The translations under genes were made by a program, and so were the position numbers. Positions 54,266-62,957 of a DNA stretch of 64,000 nucleotides are shown here, piece by piece. This stretch comes from an uncultured Bacteroidia bacterium (GTDB lineage Bacteria > Bacteroidota > Bacteroidia > Bacteroidales > Prolixibacteraceae). Location of the stretch: assembly GCA_903907075.1 (NCBI GenBank), contig CAIVMQ010000019.1:1-64000 (forward strand), written 5' to 3'. The notes below the pieces were generated by a model that did no database searches, was not told the DNA's origin, and was given only the letters and a program-made list of their open reading frames with translations. The stretch's first letter is position 1. Each line of letters starts with the position of its first letter.

Positions 54266-54544
54266 TCAGGAAGATTTACTTTTTCTCGTTTTTTTCTTCG
54301 ACTGGGTTATTTGGTTGCTATAACTTATTAATCCAATTGCTGAAATAGCAGCCCAGCTCCCTTCAAGAATGACAAAGGGTATATACTTAAGCAGCATGGC
54401 AGCAAAACAGGCAATTCCTGCGCCTGTAAAATTTAACATTAAATAGGCAAGACTCTCTTTTTTTAGTGAGCCTCGTAGGTTCAGAAAATAGGCTACAAGT
54501 AAGATGGAAACTCCAATAAATCCGGTCCAATCGGTTTGTGTCAT
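54266..54544 (-). CDS. Small CBU_0592-like membrane protein
   Basis: A 92-residue protein with three membrane helices (GFIGVSILLVAYFLNL, LAYLMLNFTGAGIACFAAML, FVILEGSWAAISAIGLI) and a basic tail KKKTRKSKSS. The GxxxxxxAYxL...EGSWA pattern fits the CBU_0592-type family of small membrane proteins. The function is unknown. It is one base from the DUF1801 gene and 33 bases downstream of the LLM oxidoreductase gene, so the three may be cotranscribed. Confidence 0.8.
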   Translation of the reverse strand: MTQTDWTGFIGVSILLVAYFLNLRGSLKKESLAYLMLNFTGAGIACFAAMLLKYIPFVILEGSWAAISAIGLISYSNQITQSKKKTRKSKSS

Positions 54545-54577
54545 GACAAGATGATTTAGGATTCGATTATCAATAGG

Positions 54578-55573
54578 TTACTCTAATTGAAGGGCTTCTG
54601 ATAAAAGTGTGAACGATTTTAGTTTAGCTGCCTTATCGTAAATATATGTTGCAGCCATTAATTCATTAATCCCTGTCTCTTCAATAAAGAGGGAAAGGTT
54701 TTTTTGTAATGTATCTCTGCTTCCTGTAAAGGTACACGATAACATGCTATTAACCAAAGCCTGCACTTCGGGCATATGATAGCTTAGAGGCAGCTCTCCC
54801 GGAGGCATAAGTGGCCTTCGTTCATTGGTGATAATCCCTAAAAACATAGCCAGTAAGCTGGTCATTAAAAATTTGGCCTCTTCATCACTGTCGGCTCCGA
54901 TAACATTTACACACGCCATCACATAGGGTGCATCCAGCTGTTTAGAGGGTTTGAAATTATTACGGTAAATCTCAATAGCTGTTCTAAATTGCCCGGGAGC
55001 AAAATGGGCAGCAAAGGCGTAGGGCAGTCCCATTTGAGCAGCCAAATATGCACTGTCTGTACTCGATCCTAAAATCCATATTGGTATTTCAAGTCCTTCG
55101 CCAGGAAACGCATGTACCTTGGCATTCGAATTCTCGTTACTGAAATAGGTCTGTAGCTGTTTAACATCGGTAGGGAAATTATACGAGGTATCCATATTGT
55201 TGCGGCGCAGTGCCATAGCTGTAAGCTGGTCTGTTCCGGGTGCCCTACCTAAACCCAGATCTATTCTGTTGGGATAAATAGATTCTAAAGTTCCAAACTG
55301 CTCTGCAATAACCAGCGGACTGTGATTGGGGAGCATAATACCACCGGAACCTACACGGATACAGTTCGTTTTACCGGCCACGTGACCAATTAATACCGAT
55401 GGTGCAGAACTTGCAATATGCTGCATATTGTGATGCTCAGCCATCCAAACCCGATTGTATCCCAGTGATTCGGCATGTTTGGCTACCTCTACGGTCGCTG
55501 CTATGGCCGATCCTGAATTGTCACCCTGAGAAATTGTAGCTAATTCGAGAACTGATAGGGGTATCTTGGTCAT
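54578..55573 (-). CDS. LLM-class flavin-dependent oxidoreductase (MsnO8 type)
   Basis: A 331-residue bacterial-luciferase-fold monooxygenase. It begins [17 protein letters not shown], the typical start of this group, then [24 protein letters not shown], with the conserved AEHH, and [25 protein letters not shown] with NADH is the usual cofactor pair. The substrate of MsnO8-type proteins is unknown. It is 36 bases downstream of the zinc-ribbon SDR gene. Confidence 0.9.
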   Translation of the reverse strand: MTKIPLSVLELATISQGDNSGSAIAATVEVAKHAESLGYNRVWMAEHHNMQHIASSAPSVLIGHVAGKTNCIRVGSGGIMLPNHSPLVIAEQFGTLESIYPNRIDLGLGRAPGTDQLTAMALRRNNMDTSYNFPTDVKQLQTYFSNENSNAKVHAFPGEGLEIPIWILGSSTDSAYLAAQMGLPYAFAAHFAPGQFRTAIEIYRNNFKPSKQLDAPYVMACVNVIGADSDEEAKFLMTSLLAMFLGIITNERRPLMPPGELPLSYHMPEVQALVNSMLSCTFTGSRDTLQKNLSLFIEETGINELMAATYIYDKAAKLKSFTLLSEALQLE

Positions 55574-55609
55574 TCTAAATGTTTAATCTTAGGATATTAA
55601 TAGTATAGA

Positions 55610-57166
55610 TTACCAGCTTATTGGAAAATAATCCTTTAAGAATTTACCGCTCCAATGTTTGCCAGTGTTTGTCCCGTCAATAAATGGATCACATACGCGC
55701 GCAGCTCCATCAACGATATCGAGAGGGGGTTGAAAATCATGAACTTGCTGCTTATGTTTGGCTAATTCGGCAGGATCTTCGTCGGTAACCCATCCGGTAT
55801 CGACGGCATTCATAAATATTCCATCTTTGGCAAGATCACTCGCGGCAGTATGGGTAAGCATATTTAGGGATGCCTTTGCCATATTGGTGTGTGGATGGCG
55901 GTCGGCTTTTTTAAAACTATGAAACTTCCCCTCCATAGCCGACACATTGACAACATGTTTCCTACCGGTATAATCTTTTCGCATCATCGCTGTAAGGCGA
56001 TTGCAAAGCACAAATGGAGCAATGGAATTTACCAGCTGAACCTCCACCATTTCAAGGGTCTCTATCTCTCCGAGTTTTAATCTCCAGCTGTTGGTGGTGC
56101 GCAAATCAACCTGCTGAAGATCGGCATCTAGTTTTCCTTCCGGAAAAACTTCCCGTGTCTCGATCGAATTGTCAAATTTATAGGGGACTTGTGAGAGCTG
56201 AGCAGAAGCACGTATACCAATACCAAGAGTCTGACCACTCCAGCTTACGGCTAAAGCTTTCGAGGTATTTGCTTGCAGCGGATCGGCATTCTCAATCTCT
56301 CGGAGACACTGCTGATGATGCGAGAGTAAAAGCTGAACATCCTGATTGTGATGATCAACAGGCAGTATTTCGTTAGCCATGAGATGGGCATAAAATCCAG
56401 CAGGTCTTCGTACCGTTTGCGCCGCATTATTAATCAGAATATCGAGACGTTCATATTTCTGATCTATATACGAGGCAAATAGCTCAACACTAGGAATATG
56501 TCTAAGATCAAGGCCGTAAATATGAAGTCGGTGGCCCCATTGTACAAAATCTTTCTCCTTGGCAAAACGTATGGCTGAATCTGCAGGAAAGCGCGTCGTA
56601 GCTATTACAGTAGCGCCAGAGCGTAACATCATCAAGGTGGCATGATATCCGATCTTAAGTCTTGATCCGGTAATTAACGCTACCTGACCCGTCATATCGC
56701 ATGTCTGAAACCGCTTGGTGTAATTTAAATCACCACATTCAGTACACATCGAATCGTAAAAATGGTGAATCTCGGTATATAGTTTTTTGCAGACATAACA
56801 ATTTTGTTCGGAGAGCAGATAACTTTTTTTATTCGTCGAGGCCGATTCAGGTAAGGCAATCTGCACCGGTGCCTCAAAAACAGCTGCTGTTCGCGCACTG
56901 CGGATGCTGGTTGCAGCCCGCGCATTACGGTTGTGGGTAATCTCCGCCTGTCGTCGGGCAACTTTTACACTCTTATTGCGTTTGTAAATCTCTGCCTTGT
57001 CAGGTCTGGTAAGCTGACCCGCAGCTTTCATGAGTTTAAGACGCTGCTCCTCTGATAAATGAATCAGCTGATCACCATTTTCAAGCAGATACTCCAATAC
57101 TGCGATACAGCTATTGATCTCTGTTTCTGATACTTTATTTTTTTCTTGTGAATTATTCTCCATCAA
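55610..57166 (-). CDS. SDR oxidoreductase fused to an N-terminal zinc ribbon
   Basis: A 518-residue protein. After a charged, helical N-terminus come four cysteines, C123-YV-C126 and C141-TE-C144, a zinc-ribbon-like module, followed by a Rossmann domain from about residue 160 ([15 protein letters not shown], then INNAAQT at the NNAG position). The active site is unusual: the conserved Ser is present (VNVSAMEG), but the Tyr of YxxxK is Thr, in HTNMAK with T427 and K431. Such proteins may be non-catalytic NAD(P) sensors or use another residue. It has its own candidate promoter. Confidence 0.8.
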   Translation of the reverse strand: MMENNSQEKNKVSETEINSCIAVLEYLLENGDQLIHLSEEQRLKLMKAAGQLTRPDKAEIYKRNKSVKVARRQAEITHNRNARAATSIRSARTAAVFEAPVQIALPESASTNKKSYLLSEQNCYVCKKLYTEIHHFYDSMCTECGDLNYTKRFQTCDMTGQVALITGSRLKIGYHATLMMLRSGATVIATTRFPADSAIRFAKEKDFVQWGHRLHIYGLDLRHIPSVELFASYIDQKYERLDILINNAAQTVRRPAGFYAHLMANEILPVDHHNQDVQLLLSHHQQCLREIENADPLQANTSKALAVSWSGQTLGIGIRASAQLSQVPYKFDNSIETREVFPEGKLDADLQQVDLRTTNSWRLKLGEIETLEMVEVQLVNSIAPFVLCNRLTAMMRKDYTGRKHVVNVSAMEGKFHSFKKADRHPHTNMAKASLNMLTHTAASDLAKDGIFMNAVDTGWVTDEDPAELAKHKQQVHDFQPPLDIVDGAARVCDPFIDGTNTGKHWSGKFLKDYFPISW

Positions 57167-57188
57167 TGATACGCTGTTGCATAAGATG

Positions 57189-57196
57189 CAAAGATA
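57189..57196 (-). promoter_or_regulatory. Candidate -7 box for the zinc-ribbon SDR gene
   Basis: CAAAGATA on the plus strand reads TATCTTTG on the minus strand, an exact TAnnTTTG 23 bases before the ATG. No -33 match is seen. Confidence 0.4.
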
Positions 57197-57258
57197 AGGA
57201 TGTTTCGGGTTTGGATTTTTTTTAAGCAGCTTTTCTCAATTAATCTTCGCGAGTTATG

Positions 57259-58239
57259 TTATGAATGTCCCAACACCTGATGTGGCTCGTAAAGCTCTTC
57301 AAGGAAGCGTATTTCATCGACAGTTAATTTAAGGGATAACGAAGCCACAGCATCTTCCAAATGGCCGGGTTTACTCGCCCCAATGATTGGTGATGTAATA
57401 GCTTGTTTGTTGAGCATCCATGCCAGGGCGATCTGCGCATCAGGCACACCGCGCTGAGCTGCTACTTCGGCAAGTCTGCTAACGATGGCAAAATCCGATT
57501 CTAAGGTATATAACCCTTTGCCAAATTCATCCGTTTGGGCACGAAGGGTTTCATTCCGCTCTTTTGTCCTGTTACCGGTTAATAACCCACGAGCTAATGG
57601 AGACCAGGGGATAATTCCAATCTTTTGGTCCTCGCAGTAGGGGATCATCTCGCGCTCCTCTTCCCTATAAAGGAGGTTATAGTGAGGCTGCATCGAGATA
57701 AATCGGGTCCAGCCGTTGAGGTGTGCCGCATGTTGAGCCTGGGCAAATTGCCAGGTGTACATCGAAGAAGCTCCGATATATCGTGCTTTTCCTGCTTTTA
57801 CAATGTCATGCAACGCCTCCATCGTCTCTTCAATCGGTGTGTGGTAATCCCAACGGTGAATTTGATACAGATCAACAAAGTCTGTCTTTAACCTCTTAAG
57901 GCTCGCGTCGATAGAGCTCATGATATGTTTACGGGAGAGACCTCCATCGTTTGGCTCAGTGCTCATTGCACTAAATACTTTGGTGGCAATCACTACTTCG
58001 TCGCGTTTCGCAAAATCTTTTAAGGCATTTCCAAGAACCTCCTCGCTGGCACCGTAGGAATAGATATCTGCCGTGTCAAAAAAATTAATTCCCAGCTCCA
58101 ATGCTTTCTGAATAAATGGGCGGCTCTGCTCTTCGTTTAATGCCCACAGCCATCTATCGGTTATGCGGCCATAGGTCATCGTCCCTAAACATAACCGCGA
58201 TACTTTCATCCCCGAATTGCCTAATCTTACATATTCCAT
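57259..58239 (-). CDS. Aldo/keto reductase
   Basis: A 326-residue cytoplasmic NADPH-dependent reductase of the YajO/Tas-like subfamily. Catalytic tetrad members are visible: Asp and Tyr in FFDTADIYSYG, Lys in VIATKVF and His in DLYQIHRWDY. The C-terminal cofactor segment IIGASKPGHLEDAV is conserved. Substrate is not predictable. It stands 91 bases from the SDR gene and 54 bases from the rsmH-like gene, all on the minus strand. Confidence 0.93.
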   Translation of the reverse strand: MEYVRLGNSGMKVSRLCLGTMTYGRITDRWLWALNEEQSRPFIQKALELGINFFDTADIYSYGASEEVLGNALKDFAKRDEVVIATKVFSAMSTEPNDGGLSRKHIMSSIDASLKRLKTDFVDLYQIHRWDYHTPIEETMEALHDIVKAGKARYIGASSMYTWQFAQAQHAAHLNGWTRFISMQPHYNLLYREEEREMIPYCEDQKIGIIPWSPLARGLLTGNRTKERNETLRAQTDEFGKGLYTLESDFAIVSRLAEVAAQRGVPDAQIALAWMLNKQAITSPIIGASKPGHLEDAVASLSLKLTVDEIRFLEELYEPHQVLGHS

Positions 58240-58293
58240 AGCTTTCTATTTTATCGTAATTCTGAAATTCGTTTTTAATCAAAATTTATTTTC

Positions 58294-59343
58294 TTATCCT
58301 TTTATTGCCCAACGCAACTTAGCCGAGCGAGCCCGAGGATTGGTGCTGCACTCCTCGACCGTTGGGCGGATTGGGTCGGGGGCTACCTCACTATAAATCC
58401 CTGCGCGAAAGAGCCGTTGAAACGATTTTTTCACGCGTCTATCCTCACCCGAATGAAAGGATAAGATGGCCACGCGACCACCCGAATGAAGTGCTTCGGG
58501 AAGTTTCTCGAGGAATTTTTCTAAGGCGGAAAACTCATCATTTACCTCAATGCGCAATGCCTGAAAGCAGCGCTGACACGATTTTTTAACATCCTCCTTG
58601 CGATATTCTTCTGGGAGAAACTCGAGCGCCTCAGTAATGATCTCTTTTAACTGCGTTGTCGTTGCGATGGTAATTCCATTAGCCTGCGCCAGGTGGATCG
58701 CTTTTGCTATCTTTTGGTGATATGGCTCATCCGCATTTAAGACTAGTAGCTCTTCCAGTTCTAGCTGCGATATACTTTTCAGCAGGGTTGCCGCCGACTT
58801 TCCCGTTTTGGGATTAAGCCTTAAGTCTAATGGTCCTTCAATTTTAAAGGAAAAACCACGCTCAGGATTATCAATCTGCATCGAAGAAACCCCAAGATCT
58901 GCTAAGACAAAATTTAATAGTCCCGCTTCGGCTGTAATTTGATCGATCTCTGAGAAATTCATCTTTTTAATATTAAGAATCTCAGGGCCATAACCAAACG
59001 AGGCCAAACGATCACGTGTTCGAGGTAATTCAAAAGGATCGATATCGGTGGCATAAAGCTTGCCACCGGGAGTAAGGTGTTTAAGGATCTCCAGACTATG
59101 ACCTCCATAGCCAAGGGTGGCATCAAGGCCAATTTGCCCGGGTGCTATTTGGAGAAATTCGATAATTTCATGCACACAGATTGAACGGTGCATCCCCGCA
59201 GGTGTGCGCCCCTGAAGCATCACTTTAGCTATGTCTTCGGCATACTGCTCAGGATGAAGTTCTTTATATTTTTCGTTAAACGATTTTGGGTGCGTCCCCT
59301 TATAACGTATGCGGCGCGCTGGCTTAGGCGTTTGATCTTCCAT
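58294..59343 (-). CDS. rsmH: RsmH-like 16S rRNA C1402 N4-methyltransferase
   Basis: A 349-residue SAM-dependent methyltransferase of the RsmH (MraW) family: SAM motif LDATLGYGGHS, VLADLGVSSMQID, FKIEGPLDLRLNP and the C-terminal STNPRARSAKLRW. It is about 40 residues longer than usual because of a charged N-terminal extension (residues 1-47). The usual NPVLL start is replaced by HRSICVHEIIEFL. It lies away from any mraZ/ftsL/ftsI genes, so it may be a second, divergent copy. I chose ATG 59343; the longer frame from 59427 adds residues unlike the family. Confidence 0.85.
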   Translation of the reverse strand: MEDQTPKPARRIRYKGTHPKSFNEKYKELHPEQYAEDIAKVMLQGRTPAGMHRSICVHEIIEFLQIAPGQIGLDATLGYGGHSLEILKHLTPGGKLYATDIDPFELPRTRDRLASFGYGPEILNIKKMNFSEIDQITAEAGLLNFVLADLGVSSMQIDNPERGFSFKIEGPLDLRLNPKTGKSAATLLKSISQLELEELLVLNADEPYHQKIAKAIHLAQANGITIATTTQLKEIITEALEFLPEEYRKEDVKKSCQRCFQALRIEVNDEFSALEKFLEKLPEALHSGGRVAILSFHSGEDRRVKKSFQRLFRAGIYSEVAPDPIRPTVEECSTNPRARSAKLRWAIKG

Positions 59344-59436
59344 AATTGCAAAAATAACAATTTGCTCAATCTTCGGCGAGATAACGATATTAAAATTGTT
59401 GACGATCAAAAGATAAAGATCTATCAAAAGACCGGT

Positions 59437-60414
59437 TTATTCAATTTGCAAAGCGTTTTTTAGCTTCACGGGCTGACTCCATGAATCGGTTCCAGTATAT
59501 ACCGAAGTAATTAAATAGGTAATTGCGCTATTTTCAATTAAGAGTTGCGGCCGCTCTCTTCTAATACAATGTAGAATATCATCGTTTCTAAGTTCAATGT
59601 CATGATTGTAAACGATCAATGGGTCGTATTTTTTCCACGCTGTAATACCGTCTTTAGAGGATAGGTGGACTCCCCATCGAACATGCCCACTAACAGTGCC
59701 AATATTGTCTTCACAAATAAGATGGTACTGGTGATTGAATTTAAAGAGGTAGAAATCTTCCAAAGGGGCCTCAGGCCAGATATTATCATTTAAAATATTG
59801 AATGGCCCTTCGTAGGTAGACGATTGCGCCAGATGAACGATTAATTTAGCATCACGGTACATCAACTTCACACAGCTCTTTTCAACTAATATGGCCGGGT
59901 TATTTGATTCTGTCTCTATCAATGGCTTGTCGGAACGTTTCCACGGACCACCAATCGATTTTGATTTGGCATAGCCCACTCTTCTGAGTAACGATCCTGA
60001 GTTATTTTGTAAGGTGGTAAAATCACTGCCAATATAAAACAGAACATATTCGTTTCCAATTTTATGAATGGTGGGATTATGCGCCATATTAGAATCCCAG
60101 AAATTTCCTTCCCGCTCTCCAATTACGACCTCCTCGAATTTATAAGGTCCTGAAGGGGATTTTGATGTGGCATGCACAATCTCAGAATTCGTTCGATATC
60201 CTTCCGGGAAAGGGCCCCTCTTGGGCCATCTTGAGGCAAAGAGATGATACGTTGAATCGACTTTTATCGCCGAGCCGCACCATATCCAGTATCCATCCAT
60301 TTTAAATCCACTATTTATATCGGTTTTTTCAAACTCAAAAGAGCAAGTTTGTGATTTTAAATTACAGGCAATAGTAGTTGCAAAAATCAGCATTGCGATC
60401 TTGATTCGTTTCAT
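59437..60414 (-). CDS. Secreted GH43-like glycoside hydrolase
   Basis: A 325-residue exported protein; the N-terminus MKRIKIAMLIFATTIACNL is a signal, with a cysteine that could be a lipobox. The body has five-bladed propeller signs typical of GH43/GH117-related families: MDGYWIWCGSAIKVDSTYHLFAS, WDSNMAHNPTIHKIGNEYVLFY and LEDFYLFKFNHQYHLICED. The exact family and substrate are uncertain. No carbohydrate gene lies beside it. Confidence 0.75.
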   Translation of the reverse strand: MKRIKIAMLIFATTIACNLKSQTCSFEFEKTDINSGFKMDGYWIWCGSAIKVDSTYHLFASRWPKRGPFPEGYRTNSEIVHATSKSPSGPYKFEEVVIGEREGNFWDSNMAHNPTIHKIGNEYVLFYIGSDFTTLQNNSGSLLRRVGYAKSKSIGGPWKRSDKPLIETESNNPAILVEKSCVKLMYRDAKLIVHLAQSSTYEGPFNILNDNIWPEAPLEDFYLFKFNHQYHLICEDNIGTVSGHVRWGVHLSSKDGITAWKKYDPLIVYNHDIELRNDDILHCIRRERPQLLIENSAITYLITSVYTGTDSWSQPVKLKNALQIE

Positions 60415-60671
60415 CTAAAGGATATTAGAAATCCTGAAAATTTCATAAGTATTTGTATTCGAATTTATTACGATAATAATTTTATTCTTTTGTCTTCAAG
60501 ATCACGGATCTAGGTTCAACGTTTCCTTAGCAGAAAAACTGTTCCACCAACATTACATAGTATTTCTTATTGTAGTCCGGGCATCTATTAACCTTCAAAA
60601 ACTATTAGCTCCCGGCACTAATTCTTTTTGAAGTGATAGTAACCATGGACTGATCTATAAATCCGTTTTTT

Positions 60672-61049
60672 TTAGTTAATTCGCCAGGGTGGATTTTTTC
60701 TGTTTTCCCCTGCATGATAAATCACTAGTTGATTGTTATCCAAATCGATTAAGCGTGCTTCTCTCCATAACCACGGTTTGTCATTGGGTAACTCGTCAAA
60801 AACAAATCCGTTTTGGATTAACTCGTTTACACGATCGTCTAACTGATCAACTTCAAAATAGATAACTGTCCCATTTTTCGATGATAAATTTTCACTGTGC
60901 TGAAGTGAAAATGTAGCATCTCCGGTAAGACATTCAAAGCGTGCATAGTTTGGCAATGATCGTACGATTAATTTTAATCCTAGTTTTTCATAGAATTCAA
61001 TTGACCTCTCAACGTCAAATACATTTATCGTTATTTGATTTAGATTCAT
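60672..61049 (-). CDS. VOC-family (glyoxalase-like) protein
   Basis: A 125-residue single VOC domain: ITINVFDVERSIEFYEKLGLKL at the start, the central GTVIYFEVDQLDD, and the C-terminal ARLIDLDNNQLVIYHAG. Metal ligands of glyoxalase I proteins would be at the His/Glu positions, but they are not clearly preserved, so it could be a dioxygenase-like, resistance or binding protein. It is not close to a partner gene. The 257-base gap before it (60415-60671) shows nothing else I can support. Confidence 0.8.
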   Translation of the reverse strand: MNLNQITINVFDVERSIEFYEKLGLKLIVRSLPNYARFECLTGDATFSLQHSENLSSKNGTVIYFEVDQLDDRVNELIQNGFVFDELPNDKPWLWREARLIDLDNNQLVIYHAGENRKNPPWRIN

Positions 61050-61215
61050 TCTAATACTGGATTCGTGTTTTTAACTATTTACTGTAACTGGAAACATAAA
61101 GTAATAAAATTCGTGAAAGTTCTGTCAGGTTGGATTTTTAGCTTGAATTAAATAATCTAATAAATTAATAGATAGTTAATTATGTCTTTTCATAAGGCAT
61201 TTTATTAGATATTAC

Positions 61216-61223
61216 TAACTTTG
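61216..61223 (+). promoter_or_regulatory. Candidate -7 box for the PhnA-like gene
   Basis: TAACTTTG is an exact TAnnTTTG about 70 bases before ATG 61294. A T run upstream is too far to be a good -33 box. Confidence 0.4.
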
Positions 61224-61293
61224 CAGCGATATTAAGGTGCATGTCACTAGTGTTAGTGTAAAGAAACAAAAAAGTAGTTATAAAAAATATTTT

Positions 61294-61644
61294 ATGAACG
61301 ACGAATACAAATGCCCCGCATGTAAATCTATAAATACTTATCAAGACGGCAGTTTATGGATTTGTCCCGACTGTTACCACGAATGGGATCCATCCGAGCT
61401 AGCTGCCGAGGCAGAGTCACTTGTCGATGTGGTGTTAGATGCAAATGGAACTGTGTTGAATAATGGCGATTCGGTAACGGTCGTCAAGGATTTAAAGGTC
61501 AAAGGTACTACATCGGCGGTTAAATCCGGGACTAAAGTAAAGAGTATTCGTTTAGTAGATAGTAACGATGGTCATAATATCTCGTGCAAAATAGATGGTG
61601 TTGGAGCGATGTATTTGAAATCAGAATTTGTGAAGAAAATATAG
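61294..61644 (+). CDS. PhnA/YjdM-type zinc-ribbon protein
   Basis: A 116-residue protein. It starts [12 protein letters not shown] and has a zinc ribbon with C7, C10, C24 and C27 (CPAC and CPDC), then a beta-rich domain with [26 protein letters not shown], as in YjdM/PhnA proteins. Despite the old name, YjdM is not shown to cleave phosphonate. I chose ATG 61294 because the zinc ribbon begins there and the longer frame from GTG 61237 adds only basic leader residues. It is a single-gene unit. Confidence 0.9.
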   Translation: MNDEYKCPACKSINTYQDGSLWICPDCYHEWDPSELAAEAESLVDVVLDANGTVLNNGDSVTVVKDLKVKGTTSAVKSGTKVKSIRLVDSNDGHNISCKIDGVGAMYLKSEFVKKI

Positions 61645-61769
61645 GGAGACAGAGCGTAAACTAATCTCAAAATGGTTGGCGTGGTTTTCCATATAAGATT
61701 TCAGATCGCAATAATTAATCTGTCTAACATATTTGGTCCCCAATCGATCACCCATTGAATACCTTTATT

Positions 61770-62192
61770 TTAGGCTTTTATTAAGGTCTCAATGTCAAAT
61801 TTAGTCATTTGCATAAAGGCATACATCACCTTAGGGGCTTTCTCCGGATCGTTCATTAGTTCTCCTAATATGGATGGTACTATTTGCCATGAGACACCAA
61901 ATTTGTCGTCAAGCCATCCGCATCTGTTGTATTTACCCCCTTCACCAAGGCTTTCCCAGTAATGGTCAATTTCTGACTGTGTTTCACACGTGACTACATA
62001 GGAGTTAGCCGGTGAAAATTGATAGGTAGATCCCCCATTTAAGGCCATAAACTTAGTGTTGTTAATCTCAAATATCACTACCATAGGATTCTCTGATACT
62101 ATTTTTGAATTGGGAAAAATAGAACAATAAAAGTCGGCTGCTACTTTTGCTTGGTCAGTGAACCACAAACAAGGAAAAATCTTAGCTGTCAT
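61770..62192 (-). CDS. PhnB/3-demethylubiquinone-type VOC protein
   Basis: A 140-residue VOC protein with the start KIFPCLWFTDQAKVAADFYCSIFPNSKI, then FMALNGGSTYQFSPANSYVV, and WLDDKFGVSWQIVPSILGEL near the C-terminus, all typical of the PhnB-like group of small VOC proteins. Their function is mostly unknown. It is unrelated in detail to the VOC protein at 60672. Confidence 0.9.
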   Translation of the reverse strand: MTAKIFPCLWFTDQAKVAADFYCSIFPNSKIVSENPMVVIFEINNTKFMALNGGSTYQFSPANSYVVTCETQSEIDHYWESLGEGGKYNRCGWLDDKFGVSWQIVPSILGELMNDPEKAPKVMYAFMQMTKFDIETLIKA

Positions 62193-62311
62193 AAAAAGTA
62201 AATCGTGTTGCTCATTTATTTAATTGCTATATCGTTGGCGACTTAGGCCGAGAATCTTGTTTATAAATGCAATAGAAAAACTAGTAATTGCTTTTAGTAG
62301 AATAGAAAAAT

Positions 62312-62881
62312 TTAAACTCTGAGTGATCCACGAAATCCTCTAACACCATAGTATGAATCTGCACCATTATGAAATAGAAATACATGGTTAAAGCGACGAT
62401 CACAAAACAGGGCACCACCAAGTTTGCGAATCTCTTCAGGCGTACTCACCCAGCTTGAAGTCTTGGTGTCAAAATATCCAAGTTTTTGTAACTCCCGATA
62501 GTCTTGTTCCGTTAAAAGTTTTATCCCCATTGCATCCGCCATGTCAATAGCGTTGTTGCTTGGCTTAAATTCCTTTCTGGAATCGATTGCCTCACGGTCG
62601 TAACAGATGCTTCTACGCCCCTTTGGACTTTCAGGGGAACAATCTGTAAAGATGTAATCGTCAGTATGTGAATCATGACCTACGACATCGGGTTCACCGC
62701 CGGTTCTCTCCATCTCATTTAGCGACCATAGTTTTTCAGAATTAGCCAATAACTTAGTCTCTATTCTAATCCATTCAAGTCCTTTATGGCGATCGTAGTT
62801 CTTCTCAAATCGGTCTTTTAATGTATTTAGAAGCTCTTCCCGTTGAATTGGCGACAGCTTCTTTTTATTTTCTGTTGTCAT
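62312..62881 (-). CDS. DUF4256-family protein
   Basis: A 189-residue soluble protein that matches DUF4256: LLNTLKDRFEKNYDRHKGLEW, NEMERTGGEPDVVGHD, ECSPESPKGRRS-like CSPESPKGRRSICYDREA, and the ending FHNGADSYYGVRGFRGSL. The function is unknown. Its ORF runs from ATG 62881. No partner gene is evident. Confidence 0.9.
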   Translation of the reverse strand: MTTENKKKLSPIQREELLNTLKDRFEKNYDRHKGLEWIRIETKLLANSEKLWSLNEMERTGGEPDVVGHDSHTDDYIFTDCSPESPKGRRSICYDREAIDSRKEFKPSNNAIDMADAMGIKLLTEQDYRELQKLGYFDTKTSSWVSTPEEIRKLGGALFCDRRFNHVFLFHNGADSYYGVRGFRGSLRV

Positions 62882-62957
62882 TCGCTATTCTGACTTATGT
62901 GTTCTGTGATATTATTGTCTGCGTGTTTCAATACGTTGATATACTGCAGAATATTAA

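Noticed and set aside
56014-56376. Open frame of 120 codons on the plus strand
   Set aside because: It lies inside the SDR gene in antisense, and its composition looks like a frame shadow.
59349-59356. TATTTTTG box directly upstream of the rsmH-like gene as proof of leaderless transcription
   Set aside because: It is embedded in AT-rich DNA with no -33 element, so the match may be chance.
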